Below are positions 40,373 to 50,800 of a stretch of 64,000 nt of DNA, piece by piece. This stretch comes from Vibrio parahaemolyticus (lineage in GTDB: Bacteria > Pseudomonadota > Gammaproteobacteria > Enterobacterales > Vibrionaceae): NCBI RefSeq assembly GCF_900460535.1, contig NZ_UHIL01000001.1:248001-312000 (forward strand). Reading direction: 5' to 3'. The notes beneath the pieces were generated by a model, which was given only the letters and a program-made list of their open reading frames with translations, was not told where the DNA came from and did no database searches. Position 1 is the first letter of the stretch. The number at the start of each line of letters is the position of its first letter. The translations under genes and the position numbers were made by a program.

Positions 40373-41197
40373 TTAGAAGTGATGCTTCATAAAGCGCTTA
40401 ATAAAGCGAATGAAATCTGCTTCGGCTAGCTTCGCGCACTTCAATGTTTGGGCGTGAGACAGTTCTACATCTCCCAAGCCTTCTGCCATGTTGGTGATCG
40501 CACACACTGCCAATACGGGTAAGCCGCAATGCGCCGCAGAAATCACTTCTGGCACGACCGACATGCCCACCACATCACCACCGATGATTTGCATCATGCG
40601 GATTTCGGCTGCGGTCTCAAAGTTGGGGCCTGTGTAAGAGACAAACACACCTTCATTCAGGTGAATGCCATTGGCTTTGCCGACTTCAAACGCTTCTGCG
40701 CGCAGGTCTTTGTCGTACGCATTGGCGAGGCTGAAGAACCTCGGGCCGTACTCTTCATCATTCGGACCGATCATTGGCGATTCAGGCATGGTATTGATGT
40801 GGTCATGAAATACCACCAGAGAACCGACGTCGATGCGTTCAGGGCGAAGTGAGCCTGCCGCGTTGGTGACGAGCAGAAACTCACAGCCCAGCTTTTTAAA
40901 GGTGCGCACGGGCGTTGTCATGACCTTCATTGAGCCGTGTTCGTAGTAGTGACCGCGACCTTTCATGCACACTACGTCTACGCCGCCCATGGTACCAAGC
41001 ACCAACTCACCAGAGTGGCCTTGCACGGTGCTAACCGGAAACCCTTCGAGCTCTTCGTATGGAATGACCACTTTGTCTTGTAGCTCGTCTGCCAATACGC
41101 CTAAGCCAGAGCCTAAAATAAACGCTGCTTTAGGTTGGAAGTTTGGTTTGCGTTCGCGAATGGTTTGTAGCGCGCCGATTACTGGATCCTGATTCAT
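40373..41197 (-). CDS. Purine nucleoside phosphorylase (trimeric type, XapA-like)
   Basis: Phosphorolysis of (xanthosine/guanosine/inosine) to base and ribose-1-phosphate. 274 residues; FILGSGLGVLAD phosphate loop, TVQGHSGELVLG, GRGHYYEHGSMKVM, TNAAGSLRPE, YTGPNFETAAEIRMM and GMSVVPEVISAAHC are all as in XapA/PunA. The start at 41197 has AAGGTGA at good spacing; ATGs further up lack one. A LysR regulator starts divergently, recalling E. coli xapA/xapR, so purine salvage is likely induced by nucleosides. Confidence 0.9.
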   Translation of the reverse strand: MNQDPVIGALQTIRERKPNFQPKAAFILGSGLGVLADELQDKVVIPYEELEGFPVSTVQGHSGELVLGTMGGVDVVCMKGRGHYYEHGSMKVMTTPVRTFKKLGCEFLLVTNAAGSLRPERIDVGSLVVFHDHINTMPESPMIGPNDEEYGPRFFSLANAYDKDLRAEAFEVGKANGIHLNEGVFVSYTGPNFETAAEIRMMQIIGGDVVGMSVVPEVISAAHCGLPVLAVCAITNMAEGLGDVELSHAQTLKCAKLAEADFIRFIKRFMKHHF

Positions 41198-41318
41198 GTT
41201 AGTCACCTTCTGGTTGTGTGTTGATTCCATTGTGTGACTTTCTGCGCTGGTTATCTTTGCTTTATTCGCTACTATCATCCTTAAAAAGAGGATGATGAAA
41301 TTCGCTAGGACTCAATGC

Positions 41319-42224
41319 ATGAAGTCAGAACCATTTGAGCGCGTGACGCTGAAGATGCTGCGTTACTTTTACGCGGTCGCACAAACCAAGCATTTCACTA
41401 AGGCCGCCGAGAATCTCAATATCACCAATTCGCCGTTGAGCAATCGCATCAAAGAGTTGGAAGAGGTGCTTAACGTCAAACTGTTTGAGCGTGATTCAAG
41501 AAACGTCATGCTGACGGAGGCCGGGCGATTGTTGGAGTCCAAATGCCAACTGATTTTTCAGACCTTAAATGTCTCGCTCAATCAAGTGCAGCAAGTGGGT
41601 TTGAACCAGAGAAATATCCTGCGAGTTGGTGTGGTAAGTAGCGCATTTTGGGGCGGATTTGATCGTCTGTTGCAGGGCTTCCATGCTGAGCATGACACTT
41701 ATCACGCCGACATTTTTGACCTCAACCCAGAGACGCAAAAGAAGCATCTGAGCGAGAAGAAAATCGACGTGGGCATTGTACGTTTTGCCGATGCACTCAA
41801 CATTTATCCGTATCAGTCGGTGTCTTTGGGCAAAGATGTGTTTGTGGTGGCGGTGTCGGAGCAACATGAGTTAGCCAGCAAATCTTTGCTGCGGCTCCAA
41901 GATTTAAAGACGTGTGAGTTTGCGTTTATGAGCTTGGCGAATTCTGCCTCGGCAAACTTCACCATCAATGCCTGTCTGCAAGAAGGCTTTTCACCCCATA
42001 TTGGCAAACAAGTGGTGGAGCCAAGCACCTTGATGGCGTATGTAGCAAACAGCAATACCGTGACGTTGGTGCCGTCGACGTTTTCTCAGCATCATTGGCA
42101 TGGGATTCGTTTTATCAAGCTGAAAGAGTCACTGCGTGCAGACTTGTGTCTGATTCATGACGGTAAGCAGGAGAGTGCTATCAAAGCCGAGTTTATTCGC
42201 ACGCTATTGGAGAATGCGAGTTAA
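41319..42224 (+). CDS. LysR-family regulator, probably of the adjacent nucleoside phosphorylase
   Basis: A 301-residue LysR protein. HTH at about 8-65 (ERVTLKMLRYFYAVAQTKHFTKAAENLNITNSPLSNRIKELEEVLNVKLFERDSRNVMLT). N-terminal organisation resembles XapR. The start at 41319 has TAGGA 8 nt upstream; ATGs at 41292/41295 with AGAGG are the alternative and cannot be excluded. Divergent from the phosphorylase with 121 bp between starts, which would hold shared control sites. Confidence 0.82.
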   Translation: MKSEPFERVTLKMLRYFYAVAQTKHFTKAAENLNITNSPLSNRIKELEEVLNVKLFERDSRNVMLTEAGRLLESKCQLIFQTLNVSLNQVQQVGLNQRNILRVGVVSSAFWGGFDRLLQGFHAEHDTYHADIFDLNPETQKKHLSEKKIDVGIVRFADALNIYPYQSVSLGKDVFVVAVSEQHELASKSLLRLQDLKTCEFAFMSLANSASANFTINACLQEGFSPHIGKQVVEPSTLMAYVANSNTVTLVPSTFSQHHWHGIRFIKLKESLRADLCLIHDGKQESAIKAEFIRTLLENAS

Positions 42225-42235
42225 GCATGGGCAAA

Positions 42236-42265
42236 CAAAAAAGGTCACCCTAAGGTGACCTTTTC
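42236..42265. terminator. bidirectional terminator, LysR gene / gorA
   Basis: AAAAAGGTCACC-CTAA-GGTGACCTTTTC between convergent genes. Confidence 0.85.
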
Positions 42266-42304
42266 AAATGATTTGCTGAAATCAGCAATGCGATTAGCGC
42301 GCAA

Positions 42305-43660
42305 TTAACGCATCGTTACGAACTCTTCAGAGCCCGTTGGGTGGATAGCCACAACAGAGTCGAAGTCTGCTTTGGTTGCGCCCATCTTCATTGCTACGCC
42401 GAAGCCTTGGATCATTTCATCTACCGTGAAACCGATGCCATGTAGACCAACAACCGTTTCTTCTTCACCCGCACATACAAGCTTCATTTTACATGGTTGA
42501 CGGTGCTTAGTAACGGCGGTGTACATCGCAGTAAAGCCAGATGTGTAGACTTTGATGTTGTCTTTGCCGTACTTCTCTTCCGCTTCTTGCGTTGTAAGAC
42601 CGATAGTGCCGATTGGTGGGTGGCTAAATACCACAGTTGGTACCAAATCGTAGTCCATCTTCGCGTTTGGTTTGTTGTTGAACAAACGCTCAGAAAGTTG
42701 ACGACCCGCTTTCACTGCTACTGGTGTTAGCTCGATACCGCCTTCCATGATGTCACCCACACAGTAGATGCCTTTCACGTTGGTTTCTTGGTATTCGTCT
42801 ACCTTAATGTAGCCTTTTTCGTTCGTTGCCACGCCAGTTGACGCTAGGTTGATTGCATCCGTTGCTGGGTGACGACCGATTGCCCAAATCAGTTGGTCAA
42901 CGTTTTGGCTCTCACCGTTTTCTAGGTGCAGAGTTAGGCTGCCATCGGCTTCTTTTACCACTTCTTTTGGTACAGAATGGGTGTGCAGTGTTGGGCCTTC
43001 TGCTTCCATTACTTCAACCAACGTATCGATGATCATTGGGTCAAAGCTACGCAGTGGTGACTCTTTACGTACGAACAGGTGCGTTTCTGTACCTAGTGCG
43101 TGCAGTACGCCAGCAATTTCAACTGCGATGTAGCCAGCGCCGACAACCGCAACGCGTTTTGGTTGCTCTGCTAGGTCGAAGAAGCCGTTTGAATCGATGC
43201 CGTATTCAGCGCCTGGAATGTTTGGAATAGTAGGACGACCACCAACCGCGATTAGGATGTGATCCGCAGTATAATGTTCACCGTTTACTTCTACAGTTTT
43301 CTCGTCAACAAACTTAGCAAAGCCTTTAATCACGTTTACTTTGTTGTTGCCAAGAACGCGATCGTAAGATTGGTGAATACGACCAATGTACGCCTGACGA
43401 CTCTCAACCAGTTTGCTCCAGTCGAAACCTTTCACGTCGACATCAAAACCGTAATCTTCTGCGTACAGGTTCATTGCTTCTGCGATTTGTGCGCCGTGCC
43501 ACATCACTTTCTTCGGTACACAACCTACGTTTACACAGGTACCACCGAGATCTTGAGCTTCGATTAGCGCAACTTTCGCGCCGTACATCGCCGCACGGTT
43601 TGCAGATGCGATGCCGCCACTGCCGCCACCGATACAGATATAGTCAAAATGAGTCGCCAT
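42305..43660 (-). CDS. gorA: Glutathione reductase
   Basis: NADPH-dependent flavoenzyme reducing GSSG in the cytoplasm. 451 residues; FAD-binding [14 protein letters not shown], redox disulfide [16 protein letters not shown] (about 40-55), NADPH-binding [15 protein letters not shown], and C-terminal [12 protein letters not shown] with the catalytic His-Glu. Start at 43660 ([16 protein letters not shown]) has GGAGA upstream; the ATG 12 nt earlier is rejected. Confidence 0.95.
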   Translation of the reverse strand: MATHFDYICIGGGSGGIASANRAAMYGAKVALIEAQDLGGTCVNVGCVPKKVMWHGAQIAEAMNLYAEDYGFDVDVKGFDWSKLVESRQAYIGRIHQSYDRVLGNNKVNVIKGFAKFVDEKTVEVNGEHYTADHILIAVGGRPTIPNIPGAEYGIDSNGFFDLAEQPKRVAVVGAGYIAVEIAGVLHALGTETHLFVRKESPLRSFDPMIIDTLVEVMEAEGPTLHTHSVPKEVVKEADGSLTLHLENGESQNVDQLIWAIGRHPATDAINLASTGVATNEKGYIKVDEYQETNVKGIYCVGDIMEGGIELTPVAVKAGRQLSERLFNNKPNAKMDYDLVPTVVFSHPPIGTIGLTTQEAEEKYGKDNIKVYTSGFTAMYTAVTKHRQPCKMKLVCAGEEETVVGLHGIGFTVDEMIQGFGVAMKMGATKADFDSVVAIHPTGSEEFVTMR

Positions 43661-43865
43661 TACTTTCTCCAAGAGCTTATAAATTTTATCTGGTACATAG
43701 ATAGATTGGGATGACCTTGCCTGAACTCAATGCCACCGTTATCCCACTATCATAAATCGAATGTAACGAATTCCTAAATGGGAAAAAGTGACATTGCTTA
43801 TGACAAATAGCGATGAGAGGTACAAAAAGAAGAATAAGCGCGATCAGACGGCGGAGTTGAGAGCA

Positions 43866-43896
43866 TAAAAAAGCGCAACGAAAATGTCGTTGCGCT
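43866..43896 (-). terminator. rlmJ terminator
   Basis: Minus strand: AGCGCAACG-ACATTTT-CGTTGCGCTTTTTTT, 24 nt after the rlmJ stop. The rest of 43661-43865 shows no gene and should hold the gorA promoter. Confidence 0.88.
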
Positions 43897-43919
43897 GAGA
43901 GGTTTCGGTGCAGAAGTGT

Positions 43920-44759
43920 TTACTCTGGCACAATCCAGTCCACTTTCCAGTGGCCGGTGGCTGGTGCGATCGCGTCTTGCAGGAATGGCAGAATCTCTTT
44001 CATCTGGCTTTCTAGTTTCCACGGTGGGTTAATCACAATCATGCCGGATGCCGTCATGCCGCGCTCGTTGGTATCGGGTGCGACACCCAATTCGATTTGC
44101 AGAATTTTACGAATGCCAAGACCTTCTAGACCTTCAATCATGTCTTCGATGTCGTGACGGTTTACCACTGGGTACCAAATCGCGTAGATGCCCGTTGCCC
44201 AACGTTTGTGGCTTTGGTAAATCGCTTGCACCACATCGCGGTACTCTTTAGCTAGCTCGTATGGCGGGTCAATCAGTACCAAGCCACGACGTTCTTGCGG
44301 TGGTAGGCTGCCTTTTAGACGCTTAAAGCCATCTTCTTTGTAGATGCTGACTTGGCGGTCGCGATGGAATTCTTGTTCCAGCAATGGATGATCGGCTGGG
44401 TGCAGCTCTGTCAGTACCATGCGGTCTTGTGGGCGGATTTGCGCACGCGCCACACGCGGTGAGCCTGGGTAGTAGCGCAGCTTATCGCCGTTGTTGAGTG
44501 CTTTGATGGCATCGATGTAGATTTTGATGTCTTCAGGAATATTTGGGTTATCCCAAATACGTGCGATGCCTTGTTTGTATTCGCCCGTTTTCTCAGACCA
44601 TTCGTGAGTCAGATCGTAACGGCCCACACCCGAGTGGGTATCGTGATAAACGAATGGCTTATCTTTTTGTTTCAGCGCATCAAGAATGAGGCTTTGAACG
44701 ATGTGTTTGACCACGTCGGCATGGTTGCCAGCGTGGAAGCTGTGGCGGTAACTTAACAA
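43920..44759 (-). CDS. rlmJ: 23S rRNA m6A2030 methyltransferase RlmJ (TTG start)
   Basis: SAM-dependent N6-methylation of A2030 in 23S rRNA. Family landmarks: LSYRHSFHAGNHADVVKHIVQ at the N-terminus, DTHSGVGRYDL (SAM site), LTELHPADHPLL and catalytic DPPYE (LVLIDPPYELAKEY). I assign the TTG at 44759, giving 279 residues starting LLSYRHSF, within one residue of E. coli RlmJ. The next upstream ATG (44813) would add 18 residues with no family match. Confidence 0.92.
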   Translation of the reverse strand: MLSYRHSFHAGNHADVVKHIVQSLILDALKQKDKPFVYHDTHSGVGRYDLTHEWSEKTGEYKQGIARIWDNPNIPEDIKIYIDAIKALNNGDKLRYYPGSPRVARAQIRPQDRMVLTELHPADHPLLEQEFHRDRQVSIYKEDGFKRLKGSLPPQERRGLVLIDPPYELAKEYRDVVQAIYQSHKRWATGIYAIWYPVVNRHDIEDMIEGLEGLGIRKILQIELGVAPDTNERGMTASGMIVINPPWKLESQMKEILPFLQDAIAPATGHWKVDWIVPE

Positions 44760-44903
44760 ATTAAACTCTCGAAACACTCTTTGGCTGAGTGTGGTCTGTG
44801 ATTTCAGATACAATAAATTTTCGGTGTGTTGAGGGTATTATACCCAACATCCTTGCAGATGCAGAATCTCCGTTTGATTTTGCGCGACTTAAAATGCACT
44901 CAC

Positions 44904-44932
44904 TATTGAAATCTCTTTAAGTCACCCATACT
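44904..44932 (+). promoter_or_regulatory. candidate sigma-32 (heat-shock) promoter of prlC
   Basis: TTGAAA - 13 bp - CCCATAC resembles the CTTGAAA ... CCCCATNT consensus. prlC (opdA) is a heat-shock gene in E. coli, which supports the assignment. It lies about 230 bp upstream of the start codon, implying a long leader. Confidence 0.5.
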
Positions 44933-44948
44933 TACTAAACATATTGAA

Positions 44949-45004
44949 CCTAAGTGGGATCGCAGTGCTCCAATAGAGTGCTCTGCCACTTAGGCAGAAT
45001 AAGA
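44949..45004 (+). repeat. inverted repeat in prlC leader
   Basis: CCTAAGTGG / CCACTTAGG, perfect 9-bp arms 38 nt apart, enclosing a direct repeat AGTGCTC. Further dyads follow before prlC (AGAGC-AA-GCTCT near 45018; GGAGCTCC near 45065). The whole 44933-45158 stretch looks like a folded leader RNA. Confidence 0.5.
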
Positions 45005-45158
45005 CTCAGGGACAGAGCAAGCTCTCGTTGATCATCCGGTCATCGCAGCATAGAGAAAGGGAACGGAGCTCCCCCAATCCATGTTGTCGGCTTACTTGTG
45101 CATTGGGTCCGCCTATTTTATGGGCAGTCATAGAGCCAAAACACAAAAGGAATTATTC

Positions 45159-47201
45159 ATGTCTAATCCACTTCTAACGTTTACGGACCTACCTCCGTTT
45201 TCGCAAATCAAACCAGAACACATTAAACCTGCTGTCGAGCAGGCGATTGCAGATTGTCGCGCCAAAGTTGAAGAGGTGCTAAAAGACAACACCAACCCAA
45301 CTTGGGAAAATGTGATTGCTCCTCTAGAAGAAATTGATGACCGTCTGAGCCGCATTTGGTCGCCAGTTGGTCACATGAACTCTGTGGTGAACAGCGAAGC
45401 TCTGCGTGAAGCGTACGAAAGCTGCTTACCAATTTTGTCGGAATACGGCACTTGGGTTGGTCAGCACAAAGGCCTGTACGAAGCGTACAAAACCATCAAA
45501 GCGAGCGAAGAATTTGCAACGCTAACGCGTGCCCAGCAGAAAACCATCACCGATGCGCTACGTGACTTCGAATTGTCGGGCATTGGCTTGCCATCAGACG
45601 AGCAGCACCGTTACGGCGAGAGCAGCAAACGCATGTCTGAGCTGAGCTCTAAATTCTCCAACAATGTGCTGGATGCCACCATGGGTTGGACCAAGCACAT
45701 CACGGATGAGAAAGACCTCGCGGGTATGCCAGAATCGGCGTTGGCAGCAGCAAAAGCCGCTGCAGAAGCAAAAGAGCTCGATGGCTACCTGATCACGCTG
45801 GATATCCCATCTTACCTACCTGTCATGACGTACTGCGACAACCAAGAGTTGCGTAAAGAAGTGTACGAAGCGTACGTGACGCGCGCTTCTGATCGTGGTC
45901 CAAACGCAGGCAAATGGGATAACTCAGAAATCATTACTGAGCAGCTAAAACTGCGTCATGAAATCGCACGTATGCTGGGCTTCAACACCTTCAGTGAGAA
46001 GTCGTTGGCGACGAAAATGGCAGAAACTCCGGCTCAAGTGCTTGGCTTCCTAAATGACTTAGCGACACGTGCGAAACCGCAGGGTGAGCGCGAAATTGAA
46101 GAGTTGCGTCAGTTTACTAAGGGCGAATTTGGCGTTGAAGAGCTGAACGTGTGGGATATCGCTTACTACAGCGAGAAGCAAAAACAGCACTTGTTCCAAA
46201 TCTCGGACGAAGAGCTGCGCCCATACTTCCCAGAGTCAAAAGTCGTGAGCGGTCTGTTTGAAGTGTTAAACCGCGTGTTTGGCATGACCGTTACTGAGCG
46301 TGAAGGCGTAGACACTTGGCACGAATCTGTGCGCTTTTTCGATATCTTTGACGCTGAAGGCACACTACGTGGCAGCTTCTACCTAGATCTCTACGCTCGT
46401 GAACACAAACGTGGCGGCGCGTGGATGGATGACTGTCGTGGTCGTCGTATTACGCTATCTGGCGAACTGCAAACGCCGGTTGCGTACCTAACCTGTAACT
46501 TCAACCGTCCAGTAGGCGACAAGCCAGCACTGTTTACGCACGATGAAGTTGTGACACTTTTCCATGAATTTGGTCACGGCATCCACCACATGCTGACGCA
46601 GGTAGAAACTGGCGCGGTATCAGGCATTAATGGCGTACCTTGGGATGCGGTTGAGCTACCAAGTCAGTTCCTAGAAAACTGGTGTTGGGAACAAGACGCG
46701 CTGGCGTTCATTTCTGGTCACTACGAAACGGGCGAGCCGCTACCAAAAGTGATGCTAGACAAAATGCTCGCGGCGAAAAACTTCCAATCTGCGATGGGTA
46801 TTTTGCGTCAGCTAGAATTCGGCTTGTTCGACTTCACGCTTCATACTGAATATGACCCAGAAGTGGGTGCACGTGTGCTGGAAACCTTGGCAGAAGTGAA
46901 AGAGAAAGTGGCAGTTGTTCCAGCGGTTGAGTGGGCGCGTTTCTCACACAGCTTTGGTCACATCTTCGCTGGTGGTTACAGCGCGGGTTACTACAGCTAC
47001 CTATGGGCAGAAGTGTTGTCGTCAGACGCATTCTCTCGTTTTGAAGAAGAAGGTATCTTCAACAAAGAGACGGGTCAAAGCTTCCTGAACAACATTCTAG
47101 AAATGGGTGGCAGTGAAGAGCCAATGGAGCTGTTTAAGCGCTTCCGTGGTCGTGAACCACAAATCGATGCACTGCTGCGCCATTCGGGTATTGCGGCGTA
47201 A
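45159..47201 (+). CDS. prlC: Oligopeptidase A (PrlC), M3 metallopeptidase
   Basis: Cytoplasmic zinc endopeptidase degrading signal peptides and other oligopeptides. 680 residues, the same length as E. coli PrlC. Zinc motif HEFGH in TLFHEFGHGIHHML with a downstream Glu ligand in LPSQFLENWCWE. Start at 45159 with AAAAGGA upstream; an ATG at 45081 only adds an unrelated tail. In E. coli rsmJ follows directly; here asnC and a GGDEF-EAL gene are interposed. Confidence 0.96.
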   Translation: MSNPLLTFTDLPPFSQIKPEHIKPAVEQAIADCRAKVEEVLKDNTNPTWENVIAPLEEIDDRLSRIWSPVGHMNSVVNSEALREAYESCLPILSEYGTWVGQHKGLYEAYKTIKASEEFATLTRAQQKTITDALRDFELSGIGLPSDEQHRYGESSKRMSELSSKFSNNVLDATMGWTKHITDEKDLAGMPESALAAAKAAAEAKELDGYLITLDIPSYLPVMTYCDNQELRKEVYEAYVTRASDRGPNAGKWDNSEIITEQLKLRHEIARMLGFNTFSEKSLATKMAETPAQVLGFLNDLATRAKPQGEREIEELRQFTKGEFGVEELNVWDIAYYSEKQKQHLFQISDEELRPYFPESKVVSGLFEVLNRVFGMTVTEREGVDTWHESVRFFDIFDAEGTLRGSFYLDLYAREHKRGGAWMDDCRGRRITLSGELQTPVAYLTCNFNRPVGDKPALFTHDEVVTLFHEFGHGIHHMLTQVETGAVSGINGVPWDAVELPSQFLENWCWEQDALAFISGHYETGEPLPKVMLDKMLAAKNFQSAMGILRQLEFGLFDFTLHTEYDPEVGARVLETLAEVKEKVAVVPAVEWARFSHSFGHIFAGGYSAGYYSYLWAEVLSSDAFSRFEEEGIFNKETGQSFLNNILEMGGSEEPMELFKRFRGREPQIDALLRHSGIAA

Positions 47202-47218
47202 ATTGAGCAAAAAACACC

Positions 47219-47247
47219 AAGGCCAACCGTTCGGTTGGCCTTTTTTG
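47219..47247. terminator. bidirectional terminator, prlC / asnC
   Basis: AAGGCCAACC-GTTC-GGTTGGCCTTTTTTG, 18 nt after the prlC stop and 21 nt from the asnC stop. Confidence 0.9.
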
Positions 47248-47267
47248 TACATTTTTTATAAAAAATT

Positions 47268-47732
47268 TTACGGATTCACGTTGCGGTTGATCGGGTTTTG
47301 CAACGATATCAATGTCTCCGTGGACTGAACCTCATCAATGGCTTGCAGCTTATCAATCAGCACAAATTGCAGTTCTTCAATCGATTTGCACATCAATTTG
47401 ACGAATATGTTATACGCGCCTGTGGTGTAGTAAGCTTCCACTACCTCATCGAGAGCATTGAGTTTTTCTAACGCGGAATGGTAGTCACGCGCCGCGTTAA
47501 GGTTAATACCAATAAAGCAACATACATCGTAGCCGAGCTTCTTGGTATTTACGATCACCTCCGTACCCTCGATTATGTCAGCCGATTTCATTTTCTCGAT
47601 ACGCACATGAATGGTGGCAGGGCTGACATCGAACTGCTTAGCCATTTCGGCGTAAGGCGTTCTGGCGTCTGCCATAAGTGTTTTTAAGATTGCGCGGTCA
47701 AGGTCGTCGAGTTTCGGCAGGCTCGCATTCAT
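47268..47732 (-). CDS. asnC: AsnC, Lrp-family regulator
   Basis: A 154-residue Lrp/AsnC protein. HTH in the first 60 residues (DDLDRAILKTLMADARTPYAEMAKQFDVSPATIHVRIEKMKSADII), RAM ligand domain after that. KKLGYDVCCFIGINL, EAYYTTGAYNIFVKLMCKSI and STETLISLQNPINR closely follow E. coli AsnC, the asparagine-responsive regulator of asnA. asnA itself is not next to it. Start at 47732 has CGGAAA upstream; the long open frame further up is not part of the gene. Confidence 0.9.
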   Translation of the reverse strand: MNASLPKLDDLDRAILKTLMADARTPYAEMAKQFDVSPATIHVRIEKMKSADIIEGTEVIVNTKKLGYDVCCFIGINLNAARDYHSALEKLNALDEVVEAYYTTGAYNIFVKLMCKSIEELQFVLIDKLQAIDEVQSTETLISLQNPINRNVNP

Positions 47733-47845
47733 ACTATTATTTCCGTTGGGTATGAGAGTTACGTCTCTTTTATACTCACAGCGGACACGATTCACAAGGT
47801 TTGGCAGGGGTAACTGCGGGTTAACTCCGATGCTATGGAGAGAAT

Positions 47846-50800
47846 GTGCAGCGTTTTCTGATTTTGGTCGCCTTATTCTGGAGTGCATGTGCCTGGAGTG
47901 AACTGACACTTGCTCAAGAGCCGAAGGTGCTTGTCGTCCATTCTTATCACCAAGGATTCTTTTGGACGGACTCCATTCAGCGCGGGATCGATCAACAACT
48001 CGATGACCGCGAGATGGACATGCGCGTCTTATACTTGGATTCCAAGCGCAACCAGAGCGAGCAGTTTTTTACCCAGCTCGAATCACTCTATCGCACTAAG
48101 TTGAGCGATGAGCGTTTTGATGCCATTTTGGTGACGGACAACAATGCATTGGAATTGATGCAGCACTTGGCGCCGCTGATCAAAGACACGCCAGTGATTT
48201 TCTGTGGCATCAACAATTACCGTCCTTCCTTTCATCAATCACTTAACGCAACCGGCGTGATTGAGAACGTCGATTTAGAAGCGAACTTAGCGCTGATCGA
48301 GCGTTTGCATCCAGACAACAAGCAGATTTACATCATCAGTGATCATTCGGTGACTGGTGCGATACTTCGCGACGAGATTGACGATTTTATCCAACAACAT
48401 GACCGTTATCGCAACAAGATCACTCAACTTGTCCCTGACAATGTTGAAGCATTGAAGCAAAAAATCGCTCAACTCAATAAAGAAAATGTGGTGCTGTTTT
48501 GGACTTACTACCGCGACAAAGATGGCGTGGTCGGCAGCGAGCGTGACTGGATTCAGATCAACAAGGCCTCCAACGCGCCATTGTTTATGGTGCACGATGT
48601 AGGATTGGGTCATGGTGCGGTGGGCGGCGTGATTCAAAGCGGTTATCGGCAAGGTGTTGAAGCGGCTAGATTACTTGAACAAGTGCTCGACCACCCACAA
48701 GAACCATTACCTCCGGTGGTGAATGGCGATTCTGAAATCAAGCTCGATTACCAAGCGGTCGTGCGCTGGGGGTTGGGCGCAGAGCAAGAATCCTCGGCGG
48801 TCTTTTTTAATAAGCCGATGGAATTTTCGGAGCGTTTCGCCAAAGAAATTCGCTTGTTTGGCAGTTTGTTCGTGTTGATGCTGGTGGCTATTTTGCTACT
48901 GAGCTACTACTTGCAACGCATTCGTCGCAGCGAGACAGCTGCTCGTGAAAGCCAAGCGATTTTAGAGTCCATTTTTGACCAAAGTATGCAGTACATGGGG
49001 ATTTTGGATAAACATGGTTTGCTTAAATCTGGCAACGATCGTCTGCAATCTTTACTCTATCATCAGGAATTACGCTTAGATAAGCCACTTTGGCTACATC
49101 AAAACTGGAGTGAGCAAGCACGCCACGCGATCGCCGATTATTTTGACGCACCGCAGCAACAAGTTTCGACATTTGAAGCCGAAATCTGGAGCAAAGAGCA
49201 CGGCTCTATGGTACTCGAAATTTCCTTAAAGCCGTTCTCCCAGCAGGTAGGCAAACAAAAGCAGTATCTGTTTGAGGCGCGTGATATCACCAGCCGTAAG
49301 TTGATGGAAGATAAGCTCTATCAGCGTGAGTCGAGCTTGCGTAATTACTACGAGCAGCAGCCCGTGATGATGGTGACGCTCGACACCCACAACCGCATCC
49401 AAGAAGTGAACCGATTCGCGCAACTGTTATTGGGCTACGAGCCGCTTGAGATGCTCGGCCATCGCCTGCGAGAGTTCTATCTTGATGACAAAGCACTGTT
49501 CCCACGCCAGGTGTTGTTGCAACCGAGTCATCAAGTTCATGATGTATGGAGACGTGAAATCGAGTATCGCCATGCTGACGGGCACAGTGTTTGGGTACGC
49601 GAAAACATTCGACCGCTCAACGATTCCGATCAGTTGCTGATTGTGGGTGAAGACATTTCAGAGACCAAGCTTTTGGCTGAGAAGTTAGAGTATCAGGCGC
49701 GTTATGATTTATTGACGGGGACATACAACCGCAACCACTTTGAGTTGGAGTTGAAAACTGCGCTGCGTGAAGTGGATAGCCACCGCCGAGTGCATGCGAT
49801 GTTATACCTCGATCTCGACCAGTTGAAAGTGCTTAATGACACCGTTGGGCACGATGCGGGCGATGCCGCGATTCAATTTTGCGCCAGCATGTTGGAAGAG
49901 GTGCTGCCATACAATTCCGTGCTTGCGCGAATGGGCGGCGATGAATTCGCGGTGCTACTGAAAGATTGCGACGAGTATGGCGCGATCAATATTGCGAAGG
50001 TGATTATCTCCACATTGGGTGAGCACCTGTTTATCTGGGAAGACACACGCTTATTCATCAGTTGCTCGGTCGGCATTCGTATCATCGACCACACGGCAGA
50101 AACGCCGCAAATGGTGCACGCGCAAGCAGATTCGGCGTGCCATGCGGCGAAAGAGCAGGGGCGTAACCGTTACAATCTATTCAGCTTAGATAATGAAGAG
50201 TTGCAGCGTCGTCAGATGGAAATGCAGAGCGTCAACTTGGTGCACGAGGCGTTGTCTAATCAACGCTTGGAGCTGTTTGCTCAACGAGTGATGAATTTGC
50301 AGTCGCCAGAGTCGCTGATGTATTTTGAGATTTTGGTGCGTATTCGTGACGCGCAGGGTAACTACGTCTCTCCGGCGATTTTCATTCCCGCTTCCGAGCG
50401 TTATAACATTGCGCATTGGATTGATAAGCAGGTGATCAACCAAGCGCTTGAATGGTTTGAACAGCGACCAGACGTAGTGGAAAAGTTGGGGCGTTGCTCG
50501 ATTAACCTTTCTGGTCAATCCATGGGGAATCAGGAATTTATCGATTTTCTCTTCGAACGATTGAAAAACTCGACCATGCCGTGCGAAAAAATCTGTTTAG
50601 AAATCACAGAGACGGCGGCCATGGGCAATTTGGATCAAGCCATCGACTTTTTCACCAGAGCCAAATCGCTCGGTTGTATGATTGCGCTGGACGATTTTGG
50701 TTCGGGCTTGTCTTCTTTTGGTTACTTGAAGAAACTTCCTGTAGATATCGTGAAAATTGATGGCCTTTTCGTACGAGATATCGACGTGAATGAAATGGAC

